A DNA stretch of 64,000 nucleotides. Source: Isoperla grammatica (Eukaryota > Arthropoda > Insecta > Plecoptera > Perlodidae). The stretch spans positions 45,209,241-45,273,240 of the forward strand of contig OX246746.1 of the NCBI GenBank assembly GCA_945910005.1, read 5' to 3'. The notes under the pieces are model-generated. The model had not been told where the DNA came from. It was given only the letters and a program-made list of their open reading frames with translations, and ran no database searches. The position numbers were made by a program, and so were the translations under genes. Of the stretch, positions 16,939 through 29,943 are shown one piece after another (within the stretch, counting starts at the first letter, position 1; each line of letters opens with the position of its first letter).

Positions 16939-19900
16939 GGCTGATTTCAGTCTATCTACCACCAACTTCCAGTTTTAAGAGGAATCTTGCATACGGCTAG
17001 GATTCCTAAGGGTTTCAACCAAAGTTGACAAATCGTTGTTTTAGAGCGTTTCAGGCTCCAATAAGCACAATTTGTCCATTTCGTCACATTTCGATAACTT
17101 CTTTCGAAGTTACACCCTCCGTTGAAAAATAAGAAATTTAGTTTGCATTCTTCAAGAGTATTATAAAAATGCATAAATTGAGTTTTTTCGTCGTTTTTGG
17201 TTAAAATATGCATAAAATATAGAAATTGGCTGATTTCAGTCCATCTACCACAAACTGCCAGTTTTAAGAGGAATCTTGCATACGGCTGGGATTCCTAAGG
17301 GTCTTAACCAAAGTTGACAAATCGTTGTTTTACAGCGTTTCAGGCTCAAATAAGCACAATTTGTCCATTTCGTCACATTTCGATAACTACTTTAAAAGTT
17401 ACACCAACCGTTGAAAAATAATAATGTTAGTGTGCATTTTAAAAGAGTATTATGAAAATGCATAAATTGAGTTTTTTGGTCGTTTTTGGTTAAAATATGC
17501 ATAAAATATAGAAATTGGCTGATTTCAGTCTATCTACCACAAACTTCGAGTTTTAAGAGGAATCTTGCATACAGCTGGGATTCCTAAGTGTTTCAACCAA
17601 AGTTGACAAATCGTTGTTTTAGAGCGTTTCAGGCTCCAATAAGCACAGTTTGTCCATTTCGTTACATTTCGATAACTTCTTTGGAAGTTACACCCTCCGT
17701 TGAAAAATAAGAATTATAGGTTGCATTATTCAAGAGTATTATGAAAATGCATAAATTGAGTTTTATGGTCGTTTTTGGTTAAAATATGAATAAAATATAG
17801 AAATTGGCTGATTTTAGTCTATCTACCACAAACTTCCAGTTTTAAGAGGAATCATGCATACGGCTGGGATTCCTAAGGGTTTCAACTAAATTGCACAAAT
17901 CGTTGTTTTAAAGCGTTTCAGGCTCTAATAAGCACAATTTGTCCATTTCGTCACATTTCGATAACTTCTATAGAAGTTACACCCTCCGTTGAAAAATAAG
18001 AATTATAGTTTTTATTCTTCAAGAGTATTATGAAAATGCATAAATTGAGTTTTTTGGTCGTTTTTGGTAAAAATATGCATAAAATATAGAAGTTAACTGA
18101 TTTCAGTCTATCTACCACAAACTTCCAGTTTTAAGAGGAATCTTGCATACAGCTGGGATTCCTAAGTGTTTCAACCAAAAATAACAAATCGTTGTTTTAG
18201 AGCGTTTCAGGCTACAATAAACACAATATGTCCATTTCGTCACTTTTCGATAACTTCTATAGAAGTTACACCCTCCGTTGAAAAATAAGAATTATAGTTT
18301 TTATTCTTCAAGAGTATTATGAAAATGCATAAATAGAGGTTTTTGGTCGTTATTGGTTAAAATATACATAAATTATAGAAATTGGCTGATTTCAGTCTAT
18401 CTACCACCAACTTCCAGTTTTAAGAGGAATCTTGCATACGGCTGGGATTCCTAAGGGTTTCAACCAAAGTTGACAAATCGTTGTTTTAGAGCGTTTCAGG
18501 CTCCAATAAGCACAATTTGTCCATTTCGTCACATTTCGATAACTTCTTTCGAAGTTACACCCTCCGTTGAAAAACAAGAAATATTGTTTGCATTCTTCAA
18601 GAGTATTATGAAAATGCATAAATTGAGTTTTTTCGTCGTTTTTGGTTAAAATATGCATAAAATATAGAAATTGGCTGATTTCAGTCTATCTGCCACAAAC
18701 TTCCAGTTTTAAGAGGAATCTTGCATACGGCTGGGATTCCTAAGGGTTTTAACCAAAGTTGACAAATCGTTGTTTTACAGCGTTTCAGGCTCCAATAAGC
18801 ACAATTTGTCCATTTCGTCACATTTCGATAACTACTTCAGAAGTTTCACCAACCGTTGAAAAATAATAATGTTAGTGTGCATTCTGAAAGAGTATTATGA
18901 AAATGCATAAATTGATTTTTTTGGTCGTTTTTGGTTAAAATATGCATAAAATATAGAAATTGGCTGATTTCAGTCTATCTACCACAAACTTCGAGTTTTA
19001 AGAGGAATCTTGCATACAGCTGGGATTCCTAAGTGTTTCAACCAAAGTTGACAAATCGTTGTTTTAGAGCGTTTCAGGCTCCAATAAGCACAATTTGTCC
19101 ATTTCGTTACATTTCGATAACTTCTTTAGAACTTACACCCTCCGTTGAAAAATAAGAATTATAGGTTGCATTATTCAAGAGTATTATGAAAATGCATAAA
19201 TAGAGGTTTTTGGTCGTTTTTGGTTAAAATATACATAAATTATAGAAATTGGCTGATTTCAGTCTATCTACCACAAACTTCCAGTTTTTAGAGGAATCTT
19301 GCATACGGCTGGGATTCCTAAGGGTTTCAACCAAATTGCACAAATCGTTGTTTTAGAGCGTTTCAGGCTCCAATAAGCACAATTTGTCCATTTCGTTACA
19401 TTTCGATAACGTCTTTAGAAGTTACACCCTCCGTTGAAAAATAAGAATTATAGGTGGCATTCTTCAAGAGTATTATGAAAATGCATAAATTGATTTTTTT
19501 GGTCGTTTTTGGTTAAAATATGGATAAAATATAGAAATTGGCTTATTTCAGTCTATCTACCACAAACTTCCAGTTTTAAGAGGAATCTTGCATACGGCTG
19601 GGATTCCTAAGGGTTTCAACCAAAGTTGACAAATCGTTGTTTTAGAGCGTTTCAGGCTCCAATAAGCACAATTTGTCCATTTCGTCACATTTCGATAACT
19701 ACTTTAGAAGTTACGCCATCCGTTGAAAAATAATAATGTAAGTGTGCATTCTGAAAGAGTATTATGAAAATGCATAAATTGAGTTTTTTGGTCGTTTTTG
19801 TTAAAATATGCATAAAATATAGAAATTGGCTGATTTCAGTCTATCTACCACAAACTTCGAGTTTTAAGAGGAATCTTGCATACAGCTGGGATTCCTAAGT

Positions 19901-22716
19901 GTTTCAACCAAAAATAACAAATCGTTGTTTTAGAGCGTTTCAGGCTCCAATAAACACAATATGTCCATTTCGTCACTTTTCGAAAACTTCTATAGAAGTT
20001 ACACCCTCCGTTGAAAAATAAGAATTATAGTTTTTATTCTTCAAAAGTATTATGAAAATGCATAAATAGAGGTTTTTAAACGTTTTTGGTTAAAATATAC
20101 ATATATTTTAGAAATTGGCTGATTTCAGTCTATCTACCACAAATTTCCAGTTTAAAGAGGAATCTTGCATACGGCTGGGATTCCTAAGCGTTTCAAACAA
20201 AGTTGACAAATCGTAGTTTTAGAGCGTTTCAGGCTCCAATAAGCACAGTTTGTCCATTTCGTCACATTACGATAACTTCTTTCGAAGTTACACCCTCCGT
20301 TGAAAAATAAGAAATATAGTTTGCATTCTTCAAGAGTATTATGAAAATGCATAACTTGATTTTTTTGGTCGTTTTTGGTTAAAATATGCATGAAATATAG
20401 AAATTGGCTGATTTCAGTCTATCTACCACAAACTTCGAGTTTTAAGAGGAATCTTGCATACAGCTGGGATTCCTAAGTGTTTCAACCAAAGTTGACAAAT
20501 CGTTGTTTTAGAGCGTTTCAGGCTCCAATAAGCACAATTTGTCCATTTCGTTACATTTCGATAACTTCTTTAGAACTTACACCGTCCGTTGAAAAATAAG
20601 AATTATAGGTTGCATTATTCAAGAGTATTATGAAAATGCATAAATAGAGGTTTTTGGTCGTTTTTGGTTAAAATATACATAAATTATAGAAATTGGCTGA
20701 TTTCAGTCTATCTACCACAAACTTCCAGTTTTTAGAGGAATCTTGCATACGGCTGGGATTTCTAAGGGTTTCAACCAAATTGCACAAATCGTTGTTTTAG
20801 AGCGTTTCAGGCTCCAATAAGCACAATTTGTCCATTTCGTTACATTTTGATAACGTCTTTAGAAGTTACACCCTCCGTTGAAAAATAATAATTATAGGTG
20901 GCATTCTTCAAGAGTATTATGAATATGCATAAATTGATTTTTTTGGTCGTTTTTGGTTAAAATATGGATAAAATATAGAAATTGGCTTATTTCAGTCTAT
21001 CTACCACAAACTTCCAGTTTTAAGAGGAATCTTGCATACGGCTGGGATTCCTAAGGGTTTCAACCAAAGTTGACAAATCGTTGTTTTAGAGCGTTTCAGG
21101 CTCCAATAAGCACAATTTGTCCATTTCGTCACATTTCGATAACTACTTTAGAAGTTACGCCATCCGTTGAAAAATAATAATGTTAGTGTGCATTCTGAAA
21201 GAGTATTATGAAAATGCATAAATTGAGTTTTTTGGTCGTTTTTGTTAAAATATGCATAAAATATAGAAATTGGCTGATTTCAGTCTATCTACCACAAACT
21301 TCGATTTTTAAGAGGAATCTTGCATACAGCTGGGATTCCTAAGTGTTTCAACCAAAAATAACAAATCGTTGTTTTAGAGCGTTTCAGGCTCCAAAAAACA
21401 CAATATGTCCATTTCGTCACTTTTCGAAAACTTCTATAGAAGTTACACCCTCCGTTGAAAAATAAGAATTATAGTTTTTATTCTTCAAAAGTATTATGAA
21501 AATGCATAAATAGAGGTTTTTAAACGTTTTTGGTTAAAATATACATATATTTTAGAAATTGGCTGATTTCAGTCTATCTACCACAAACTTCCAGTTTAAA
21601 GAGGAATCTTGCATACGGCTGGGATTCCTAAGGGTTTCAAACAAAGTTGACAAATCGTAGTTTTAGAGCGTTTCAGGCTCCAATAAGCACAGTTTGTCCA
21701 TTTCGTCACATTACGATAACTTCTTTCGAAGTTACACCCTCCGTTGAAAAATAAGAAATATAGTTTGCATTCTTCAAGAGTATTATGAAAATGCATAAAT
21801 TGAGTTTTATCGTCGTTTTTGGTTAAAATATGCATAAAATATAGAAATTGGCTGATTTCAGTCTATCTACCACAAACTTCCAGTTTTAAGAGGAATCTTG
21901 CATACGGCTGGGATTCCTAAGGGTTTCAACCAAATTGCACAAATCGTTGTTTTAGAGCGTTTCAGGCTCCAATAAGCACAATTTGTCCATTTCGTTACAT
22001 TGCGATAACTTCTTTAGAAGTTACACCGTCCGTTGAATAATAAGAATTATAGGTTGCATTCTTCAAGAGTATTATGAAAATGCATAAATTGAGTTTTTTG
22101 GTCGTTTTTGGTTAAAATATGCATAAAATATAGAAATTGGCTGATTTCAGTCTATCTACCACAAACTTCGAGTTTTAAGAGGAATCTTGCATACAGCTGG
22201 GATTCCTAAGTGTTTCAACGAAAGTTGACAAATCGTTGTTTTAGAGCGATTCAGGCTCCAATAAGCACAATTTGTCGATTTTGTCACATTTCGATAACTT
22301 CTACAGAAGTTACACCCTCCGTTGAAAAATAAGAATAATAGGTTGCATTCTTCAAGAGTATTATGAAAATGCATAAATTGAGTTTTTTGGTCGTTTTTGG
22401 TTAAAATATGCAGAATTTAGAAATTGGCTGATTTCAGTCCATCTACCACAAATTTCCAGTTTTAAGAGGAATCTTGCATACAGCTGGGATTCCTAAGTGT
22501 TTCAACCAAAAATAACAAATCGTTGTTTTAGAGCGTTTCAGACTCCAATAAACACAATATGTCCATTTCGTCACATTTCGATAACTTCTATAGAAGTTAC
22601 ACCCTCCGTTGAAAAATAAGAATTATAGTTTTTATTCTTCAAGAGTATTATGAAAATGCATAAATTGAGGTTTTTGGTCGTTTTTGGTCAAAAAATATAC
22701 ATAAATTATAGAAATT
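16939..22716 (+). repeat. Satellite block S1: C D E F G H I J K L M N J K L M N O P B (20 monomers)
   Basis: Class markers (class labels, not residues): C GGCTAGGATT; D AACTGCCAG with TTACAGCG; E CTTCGAG with TTTATGGTCG; F GGAATCATGC; G GGCTACAATA with GTTATTGG; H GAAAAACAAG; I CTATCTGCC with CAGAAGTTTC; J CTTCGAG then AGAACTTAC; K GTTTTTAGAGG with AACGTC; L GGCTTATTT with ACGCCATCC; M TTCGAAAAC with TTTTAAACG; N TTTAAAGAGG with CGTAGTTTT; O ATTGCGATAA with TTGAATAATAAG; P CAACGAAAG with GCGATTCAGG. Here the J-N run occurs twice: the first N (20117) ends with class-I 3' sequence, the second N (21561) has its own TTTTATCGTCG. Confidence 0.85.
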
Positions 22717-24163
22717 GGCTGATTTCAGTCTATCTACCACTAACTTCCAGTTTTAAGAGGAATCTTGCATACGGCTAGGATTCCTAAGGGTTTCAACCAA
22801 AGTTGACAAATCGTTGTTTTAGAGCGGTGTAGGCTCCAATAAGCACAATTTGTCCATTTCGTCACATTTCGATAACTTCTTTCGAAATTACACCCTCCGT
22901 TGAAAAATAAGATATTTAGTTTGCATTGTTCAAGAGTATTATGAAAATGCATAAATTGAGTTTTTTCGTCGTTTTTGGTTAAAATATGCATAAAATATAG
23001 AAATTGGCTGATTTCAGTCCATCTACCACAAACTGCCAGTTTTAAGAGGAATCTTGCATACGGCTGGGATTCCTAAGAGTCTTAACCAAAGTCGACAAAT
23101 CGTTGTTTTACAGCGTTTCAGGCTCCAATAAGCACAATTTGTCCATTTCGTCACATTTCGATAACTACTTCAGAAGTTTCACCAACCGTTGAAAAATAAT
23201 AATGTTAGTGTGCATTCTGAAAGAGTATTATGAAAATGCATAAATTGATTTTTTTGGTCGATTTTGGTTAAAATATGCATAAAATATAGAAATTGGCTGA
23301 TTTCAGTCTATCTACCACAAACTTCGAGTTTTAAGAGGAATCTTGCATACAGCTGGGATTCCTAAGTGTTTCAACCAAAGTTGACAAATCGTTGTTTTAG
23401 AGCGTTTCAGGCTCCAATTAGCACAATTTGTCCATTTCGTTACATTTCGATAACTTCTTTTGAAGTTACACCCTCCGTTGAAAAATAAGAATTATAGGTT
23501 GCATTATTCAAGAGTATTATGAAAATGCATAAATAGAGGTTTTTGGTCGTTTTTGGTTAAAATATACATAAATTATAGAAATTGGCTGATTTCAGTCTAT
23601 CTACCACAAACTTCCAGTTTTTAGAGGAATCTTGCATACGGCTGGGATTCCTAAGGGTTTCAACCAAATTGCACAAATCGTTGTTTTAGAGCGTTTCAGG
23701 CTACAATAAGCACAATTTGTCCATTTCGTTACATTTCGATAACGTCTTTAGAAGTTACACCCTCCGTTGAAAAATAAGAATTATAGGTGGCATTCTTCAA
23801 GAGTATTATGAAAATGCATAAATTGATTTTTTTGGTCGTTTTTGGTTAAAATATGGATAAAATATAGAAATTGGCTTATTTCAGTCTATCTACCACAAAC
23901 TTCCAGTTTTAAGAGGAATCTTGCATACGGCTGGGATTCCTAATTGTTTCAACCAAAGTTGACAAATCGTTGTTTTAAAACGTTTCAGACTCCAATAAAC
24001 ACAATATGTCCATTTCGTCACATTTCGATAACTTCTATAGAAGTTACACCCTCCGTTGAAAAATAAGAATTATAGTTTTTATTCTTCAAGAGTATTATGA
24101 AAATGCATAAATTGAGGTTTTTGGTCGTTTTTGGTCAAAAAATATACATAAATTATAGAAATT
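22717..24163 (+). repeat. Satellite block S2: C, D/I hybrid, J, K, L/B hybrid (5 monomers)
   Basis: A contracted copy. Monomer 23006 starts as class D (AACTGCCAG, AAGAGTCTTAACC) and ends as class I (CAGAAGTTTC, TGATTTTTTTGG). Monomer 23873 starts as class L (GGCTTATTT) and ends as class B (GACTCCAATAAACAC, GGTCAAAAAATATAC). The class C copy has the rare word GCGGTGTAGG at 22824. Confidence 0.8.
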
Positions 24164-25610
24164 GGCTGATTTCAGTCTATCTACCACCAACTTCCAGTTT
24201 TAAGAGGAATCTTGCATACGGCTAGGATTCCTAAGGGTTTCAACCAAAGTTGACAAATCGATGTTTTAGAGCGTTTCAGGCTCCAATAAGCACAATTTGT
24301 CCATTTCGTCACATTTCGATAACTACTTTAGAAGTTACGCTATCCGTTGAAAAATAATAATGTTAGTGTGCATTCTGAAAGAGTATTATGAAAATGCATA
24401 AATTGAGTTTTTTGGTCGTTTTTGTTAAAATATGCATAAAATATAGAAATTGGCTGATTTCAGTCTATCTACCACAAACTTCGAGTTTTAAGAGGAATCT
24501 TGCATACAGCTGGGATTCCTAAGTGTTTCAACCAAAAATAACAAATCGTTGTTTTAGAGCGTTTCAGGCTCCAATAAACACAATATGTCCATTTCGTCAC
24601 TTTTCGAAAACTTCTATAGAAGTTACACCCTCCGTTGAAAAATAAGAATTATAGTTTTTATTCTTCAAAAGTATTATGAAAATGCATAAATAGAGGTTTT
24701 TAAACGTTTTTGGTTAAAATATACATATATTTTAGAAATTGGCTGATTTCAGTCTATCTACCACAAATTTCCAGTTTAAAGAGGAATCTTGCATACGGCT
24801 GGGATTCCTAAGGGTTTCAAACAAAGTTGACAAATCGTAGTTTTAGAGCGTTTCAGGCTCCAATAAGCACAGTTTGTCCATTTCGTCACATTACGATAAC
24901 TTCTTTCGAAGTTACACCCTCCGTTGAAAAATAAGAAATATAGTTTGCATTCTTCAAGAGTATTATGAAAATGCATAAATTGATTTTTTTGGTCGTTTTT
25001 GGTTAAAATATGCATAAAATATATAAAATTGGCTGATTTCAGTCTATCTACCACAAACTTCGAGTTTTAAGAGGAATCTTGCATACAGCTGGGATTCCTA
25101 AGTGTTTCAACCAAAGTTGACAAATCGTTGTTTTAGAGCGTTTCAGGCTCCAATAAGCACAATTTGTCCATTTCGTTACATTTCGATAACTTCTTTAGAA
25201 GTTACACCCTCCGTTGAAAAATAAGAATTATAGGTTGCATTATTCAAGAGTATTATGAAAATGCATAAATAGAGGTTTTTGGTCGTTTTTGGTTAAAATA
25301 TACATAAATTATAGAAATTGGCTGATTTCAGTCTATCTACCACAAACTTCCAGTTTTTAGAGGAATCTTGCATACGGCTGGGATTCCTAATTGTTTCAAC
25401 CAAAGTTGACAAATCGTTGTTTTAAAACGTTTCAGACTCCAATAAACACAATATGTCCATTTCGTCACATTTCGATAACTTCTATAGAAGTTACACCCTC
25501 CGTTGAAAAATAAGAATTATAGTTTTTATTCTTCAAGAGTATTATGAAAATGCATAAATTGAGGTTTTTGGTCGTTTTTGGTCAAAAAATATACATAAAT
25601 TATAGAAATT
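24164..25610 (+). repeat. Satellite block S3: C/L hybrid, M, N, J, K/B hybrid (5 monomers)
   Basis: Monomer 24164 begins as C (GGCTAGGATT) and ends as L (GTTACGCTATCC). Monomer 25320 begins as K (GTTTTTAGAGG) and ends as B. It belongs to a 1447-bp tandem duplication with the next block, sharing private variants such as CAAATCGATG and AATATATAAAATTGG. Confidence 0.85.
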
Positions 25611-28600
25611 GGCTGATTTCAGTCTATCTACCACCAACTTCCAGTTTTAAGAGGAATCTTGCATACGGCTAGGATTCCTAAGGGTTTCAACCAAAGTTGA
25701 CAAATCGATGTTTTAGAGCGTTTCAGGCTCCAATAAGCACAATTTGTCCATTTCGTCACATTTCGATAACTACTTTAGAAGTTACGCTATCCGTTGAAAA
25801 ATAATAATGTTAGTGTGCATTCTGAAAGAGTATTATGAAAATGCATAAATTGAGTTTTTTGGTCGTTTTTGTTAAAATATGCATAAAATATAGAAATTGG
25901 CTGATTTCAGTCTATCTACCACAAACTTCGAGTTTTAAGAGGAATCTTGCATACAGCTGGGATTCCTAAGTGTTTCAACCAAAAATAACAAATCGTTGTT
26001 TTAGAGCGTTTCAGGCTCCAATAAACACAATATGTCCATTTCGTCACTTTTCGAAAACTTCTATAGAAGTTACACCCTCCGTTGAAAAATAAGAATTATA
26101 GTTTTTATTCTTCAAAAGTATTATGAAAATGCATAAATAGAGGTTTTTAAACGTTTTTGGTTAAAATATACATATATTTTAGAAATTGGCTGATTTCAGT
26201 CTATCTACCACAAATTTCCAGTTTAAAGAGGAATCTTGCATACGGCTGGGATTCCTAAGGGTTTCAAACAAAGTTGACAAATCGTAGTTTTAGAGCGTTT
26301 CAGGCTCCAATAAGCACAGTTTGTCCATTTCGTCACATTACGATAACTTCTTTCGAAGTTACACCCTCCGTTGAAAAATAAGAAATATAGTTTGCATTCT
26401 TCAAGAGTATTATGAAAATGCATAAATTGATTTTTTTGGTCGTTTTTGGTTAAAATATGCATAAAATATATAAAATTGGCTGATTTCAGTCTATCTACCA
26501 CAAACTTCGAGTTTTAAGAGGAATCTTGCATACAGCTGGGATTCCTAAGTGTTTCAACCAAAGTTGACAAATCGTTGTTTTAGAGCGTTTCAGGCTCCAA
26601 TAAGCACAATTTGTCCATTTCGTTACATTTCGATAACTTCTTTAGAAGTTACACCCTCCGTTGAAAAATAAGAATTATAGGTTGCATTATTCAAGAGTAT
26701 TATGAAAATGCATAAATAGAGGTTTTTGGTCGTTTTTGGTTAAAATATACATAAATTATAGAAATTGGCTGATTTCAGTCTATCTACCACAAACTTCCAG
26801 TTTTTAGAGGAATCTTGCATACGGCTGGGATTCCTAAGAGTTTCAACCAAATTGCACAAATCGTTGTTTTAGAGCGTTTCAGGCTCCAATAAGCACAATT
26901 TGTCCATTTCGTTACATTTTGATAACGTCTTTAGAAGTTACACCCTCCGTTGAAAAATAAGAATTATAGGTGGCATTCTTCAAGAGTATTATGAATATGC
27001 ATAAATTGATTTTTTTGGTCGTTTTTGGTTAAAATATGGATAAAATATAGAAATTGGCTTATTTCAGTCTATCTACCACAAACTTCCAGTTTTAAGAGGA
27101 ATCTTGCATACGGCTGGGATTCCTAAGGGTTTCAACCAAAGTTGACAAATCGTTGTTTTAGAGCGTTTCAGGCTCCAATAAGCACAATTTGTCCATTTCG
27201 TCACATTTCGATAACTACTTTAGAAGTTACGCCATCCGTTGAAAAATAATAATGTTAGTGTGCATTCTGAAAGAGTATTATGAAAATGCATAAATTGAGT
27301 TTTTTGGTCGTTTTTGTTAAAATATGCATAAAATATAGAAATTGGCTGATTTCAGTCTATCTACCACAAACTTCGAGTTTTAAGAGGAATCTTGCATACA
27401 GCTGGGATTCCTAAGTGTTTCAACCAAAAATAACAAATCGTTGTTTTAGAGCGTTTCAGGCTCCAAAAAACACAATATGTCCATTTCGTCACTTTTCGAA
27501 AACTTCTATAGAAGTTACACCCTCCGTTGAAAAATAAGAATTATAGTTTTTATTCTTCAAAAGTATTATGAAAATGCATAAATAGAGGTTTTTAAACGTT
27601 TTTGGTTAAAATATACATATATTTTAGAAATTGGCTGATTTCAGTCTATCTACCACAAACTTCCAGTTTAAAGAGGAATCTTGCATACGGCTGGGATTCC
27701 TAAGGGTTTCAAACAAAGTTGACAAATCGTAGTTTTAGAGCGTTTCAGGCTCCAATAAGCACAGTTTGTCCATTTCGTCACATTACGATAACTTCTTTCG
27801 AAGTTACACCCTCCGTTGAAAAATAAGAAATATAGTTTGCATTCTTCAAGAGTATTATGAAAATGCATAAATTGAGTTTTATCGTCGTTTTTGGTTAAAA
27901 TATGCATAAAATATAGAAATTGGCTGATTTCAGTCTATCTACCACAAACTTCCAGTTTTAAGAGGAATCTTGCATACGGCTGGGATTCCTAAGGGTTTCA
28001 ACCAAATTGCACAAATCGTTGTTTTAGAGCGTTTCAGGCTCCAATAAGCACAATTTGTCCATTTCGTTACATTTTGATAACGTCTTTAGAAGTTACACCC
28101 TCCGTTGAAAAATAAGAATTATAGGTGGCATTCTTCAAGAGTATTATGAATATGCATAAATTGATTTTTTTGGTCGTTTTTGGTTAAAATATGGATAAAA
28201 TATAGAAATTGGCTTATTTCAGTCTATCTACCACAAACTTCCAGTTTTAAGAGGAATCTTGCATACGGCTGGGATTCCTAAGGGTTTCAACCAAAGTTGA
28301 CAAATCGTTGTTTTAGAGCGTTTCAGGCTCCAATAAGCACAATTTGTCCATTTCGTCACATTTCGATAACTACTTTAGAAGTAACGCCATCCGTTGAAAA
28401 ATAATAATGTTAGTGTGCATTCTGAAAGAGTATTATGAAAATGCATAAATTGAGTTTTTTGGTCGTTTTTGTTAAAATATGCATAAAATATAGAAATTGG
28501 CTGATTTCAGTCTATCTACCACAAACTTCGAGTTTTAAGAGGAATCTTGCATACAGCTGGGATTCCTAAGTGTTTCAACCAAAAATAACAAATCGTTGTT

Positions 28601-29943
28601 TTAGAGCGTTTCAGGCTCCAAAAAACACAATATGTCCATTTCGTCACTTTTCGAAAACTTCTATAGAAGTTACACCCTCCGTTGAAAAATAAGAATTATA
28701 GTTTTTATTCTTCAAAAGTATTATGAAAATGCATAAATAGAGGTTTTTAAACGTTTTTGGTTAAAATATACATATATTTTAGAAATTGGCTGATTTCAGT
28801 CTATCTACCACAAACTTCCAGTTTAAAGAGGAATCTTGCATACGGCTGGGATTCCTAAGGGTTTCAAACAAAGTTGACAAATCGTAGTTTTAGAGCGTTT
28901 CAGGCTCCAATAAGCACAGTTTGTCCATTTCGTCACATTACGATAACTTCTTTCGAAGTTACACCCTCCGTTGAAAAATAAGAAATATAGTTTGCATTCT
29001 TCAAGAGTATCATGAAAATGCATAAATTGAGTTTTATCGTCGTTTTTGGTTAAAATATGCATAAAATATAGAAATTGGCTGATTTCAGTCTATCTACCAC
29101 AAACTTCCAGTTTTAAGAGGAATCTTGCATACGGCTGGGATTCCTAAGGGTTTCAACCAAATTGCACAAATCGTTGTTTTAGAGCGTTTCAGGCTCCAAT
29201 AAGCACAATTTGTCCATTTCGTTACATTGCGATAACTTCTTTAGAAGTTACACCGTCCGTTGAATAATAAGAATTATAGGTTGCATTCTTCAAGAGTATT
29301 ATGAAAATGCATTAATTGAGTTTTTTGGTCGTTTTTGGTTAAAATATGCATAAAATATAGAAATTGGCTGATTTCAGTCTATCTACCACAAACTTCGAGT
29401 TTTAAGAGGAATCTTGCATACAGCTGGGATTCCTAAGTGTTTCAACGAAAGTTGACAAATCGTTGTTTTAGAGCGATTCAGGCTCCAATAAGCACAATTT
29501 GTCGATTTTGTCACATTTCGATAACTTCTACAGAAGTTACACCCTCCGTTGAAAAATAAGAATAATAGGTTGCATTCTTCAAGAGTATTATGAAAATGCA
29601 TAAATTGAGTTTTTTGGTCGTTTTTGGTTAAAATATGCAGAATTTAGAAATTGGCTGATTTCAGTCTATCTACCACAAATTTCCAGTTTTAAGAGGAATC
29701 TTGCATACAGCTGGGATTCCTAAGTGTTTCAACCAAAAATAACAAATCGTTGTTTTAGAGCGTTTCAGACTCCAATAAACACAATATGTCCATTTCGTCA
29801 CATTTCGATAACTTCTATAGAAGTTACACCCTCCGTTGAAAAATAAGAATTATAGTTTTTATTCTTCAAGAGTATTATGAAAATGCATAAATTGAGGTTT
29901 TTGGTCGTTTTTGGTCAAAAAATATACATAAATTATAGAAATT
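25611..29943 (+). repeat. Satellite block S4: C/L M N J K L M N O/K L M N O P B (15 monomers)
   Basis: It begins with the second copy of the C/L hybrid. Monomer 27922 is class O at its 5' side and class K at its 3' side (AACGTC, GGTGGC). The final N O P B run (from 28788) is nearly identical to 21561-22716 of S1. Confidence 0.8.
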
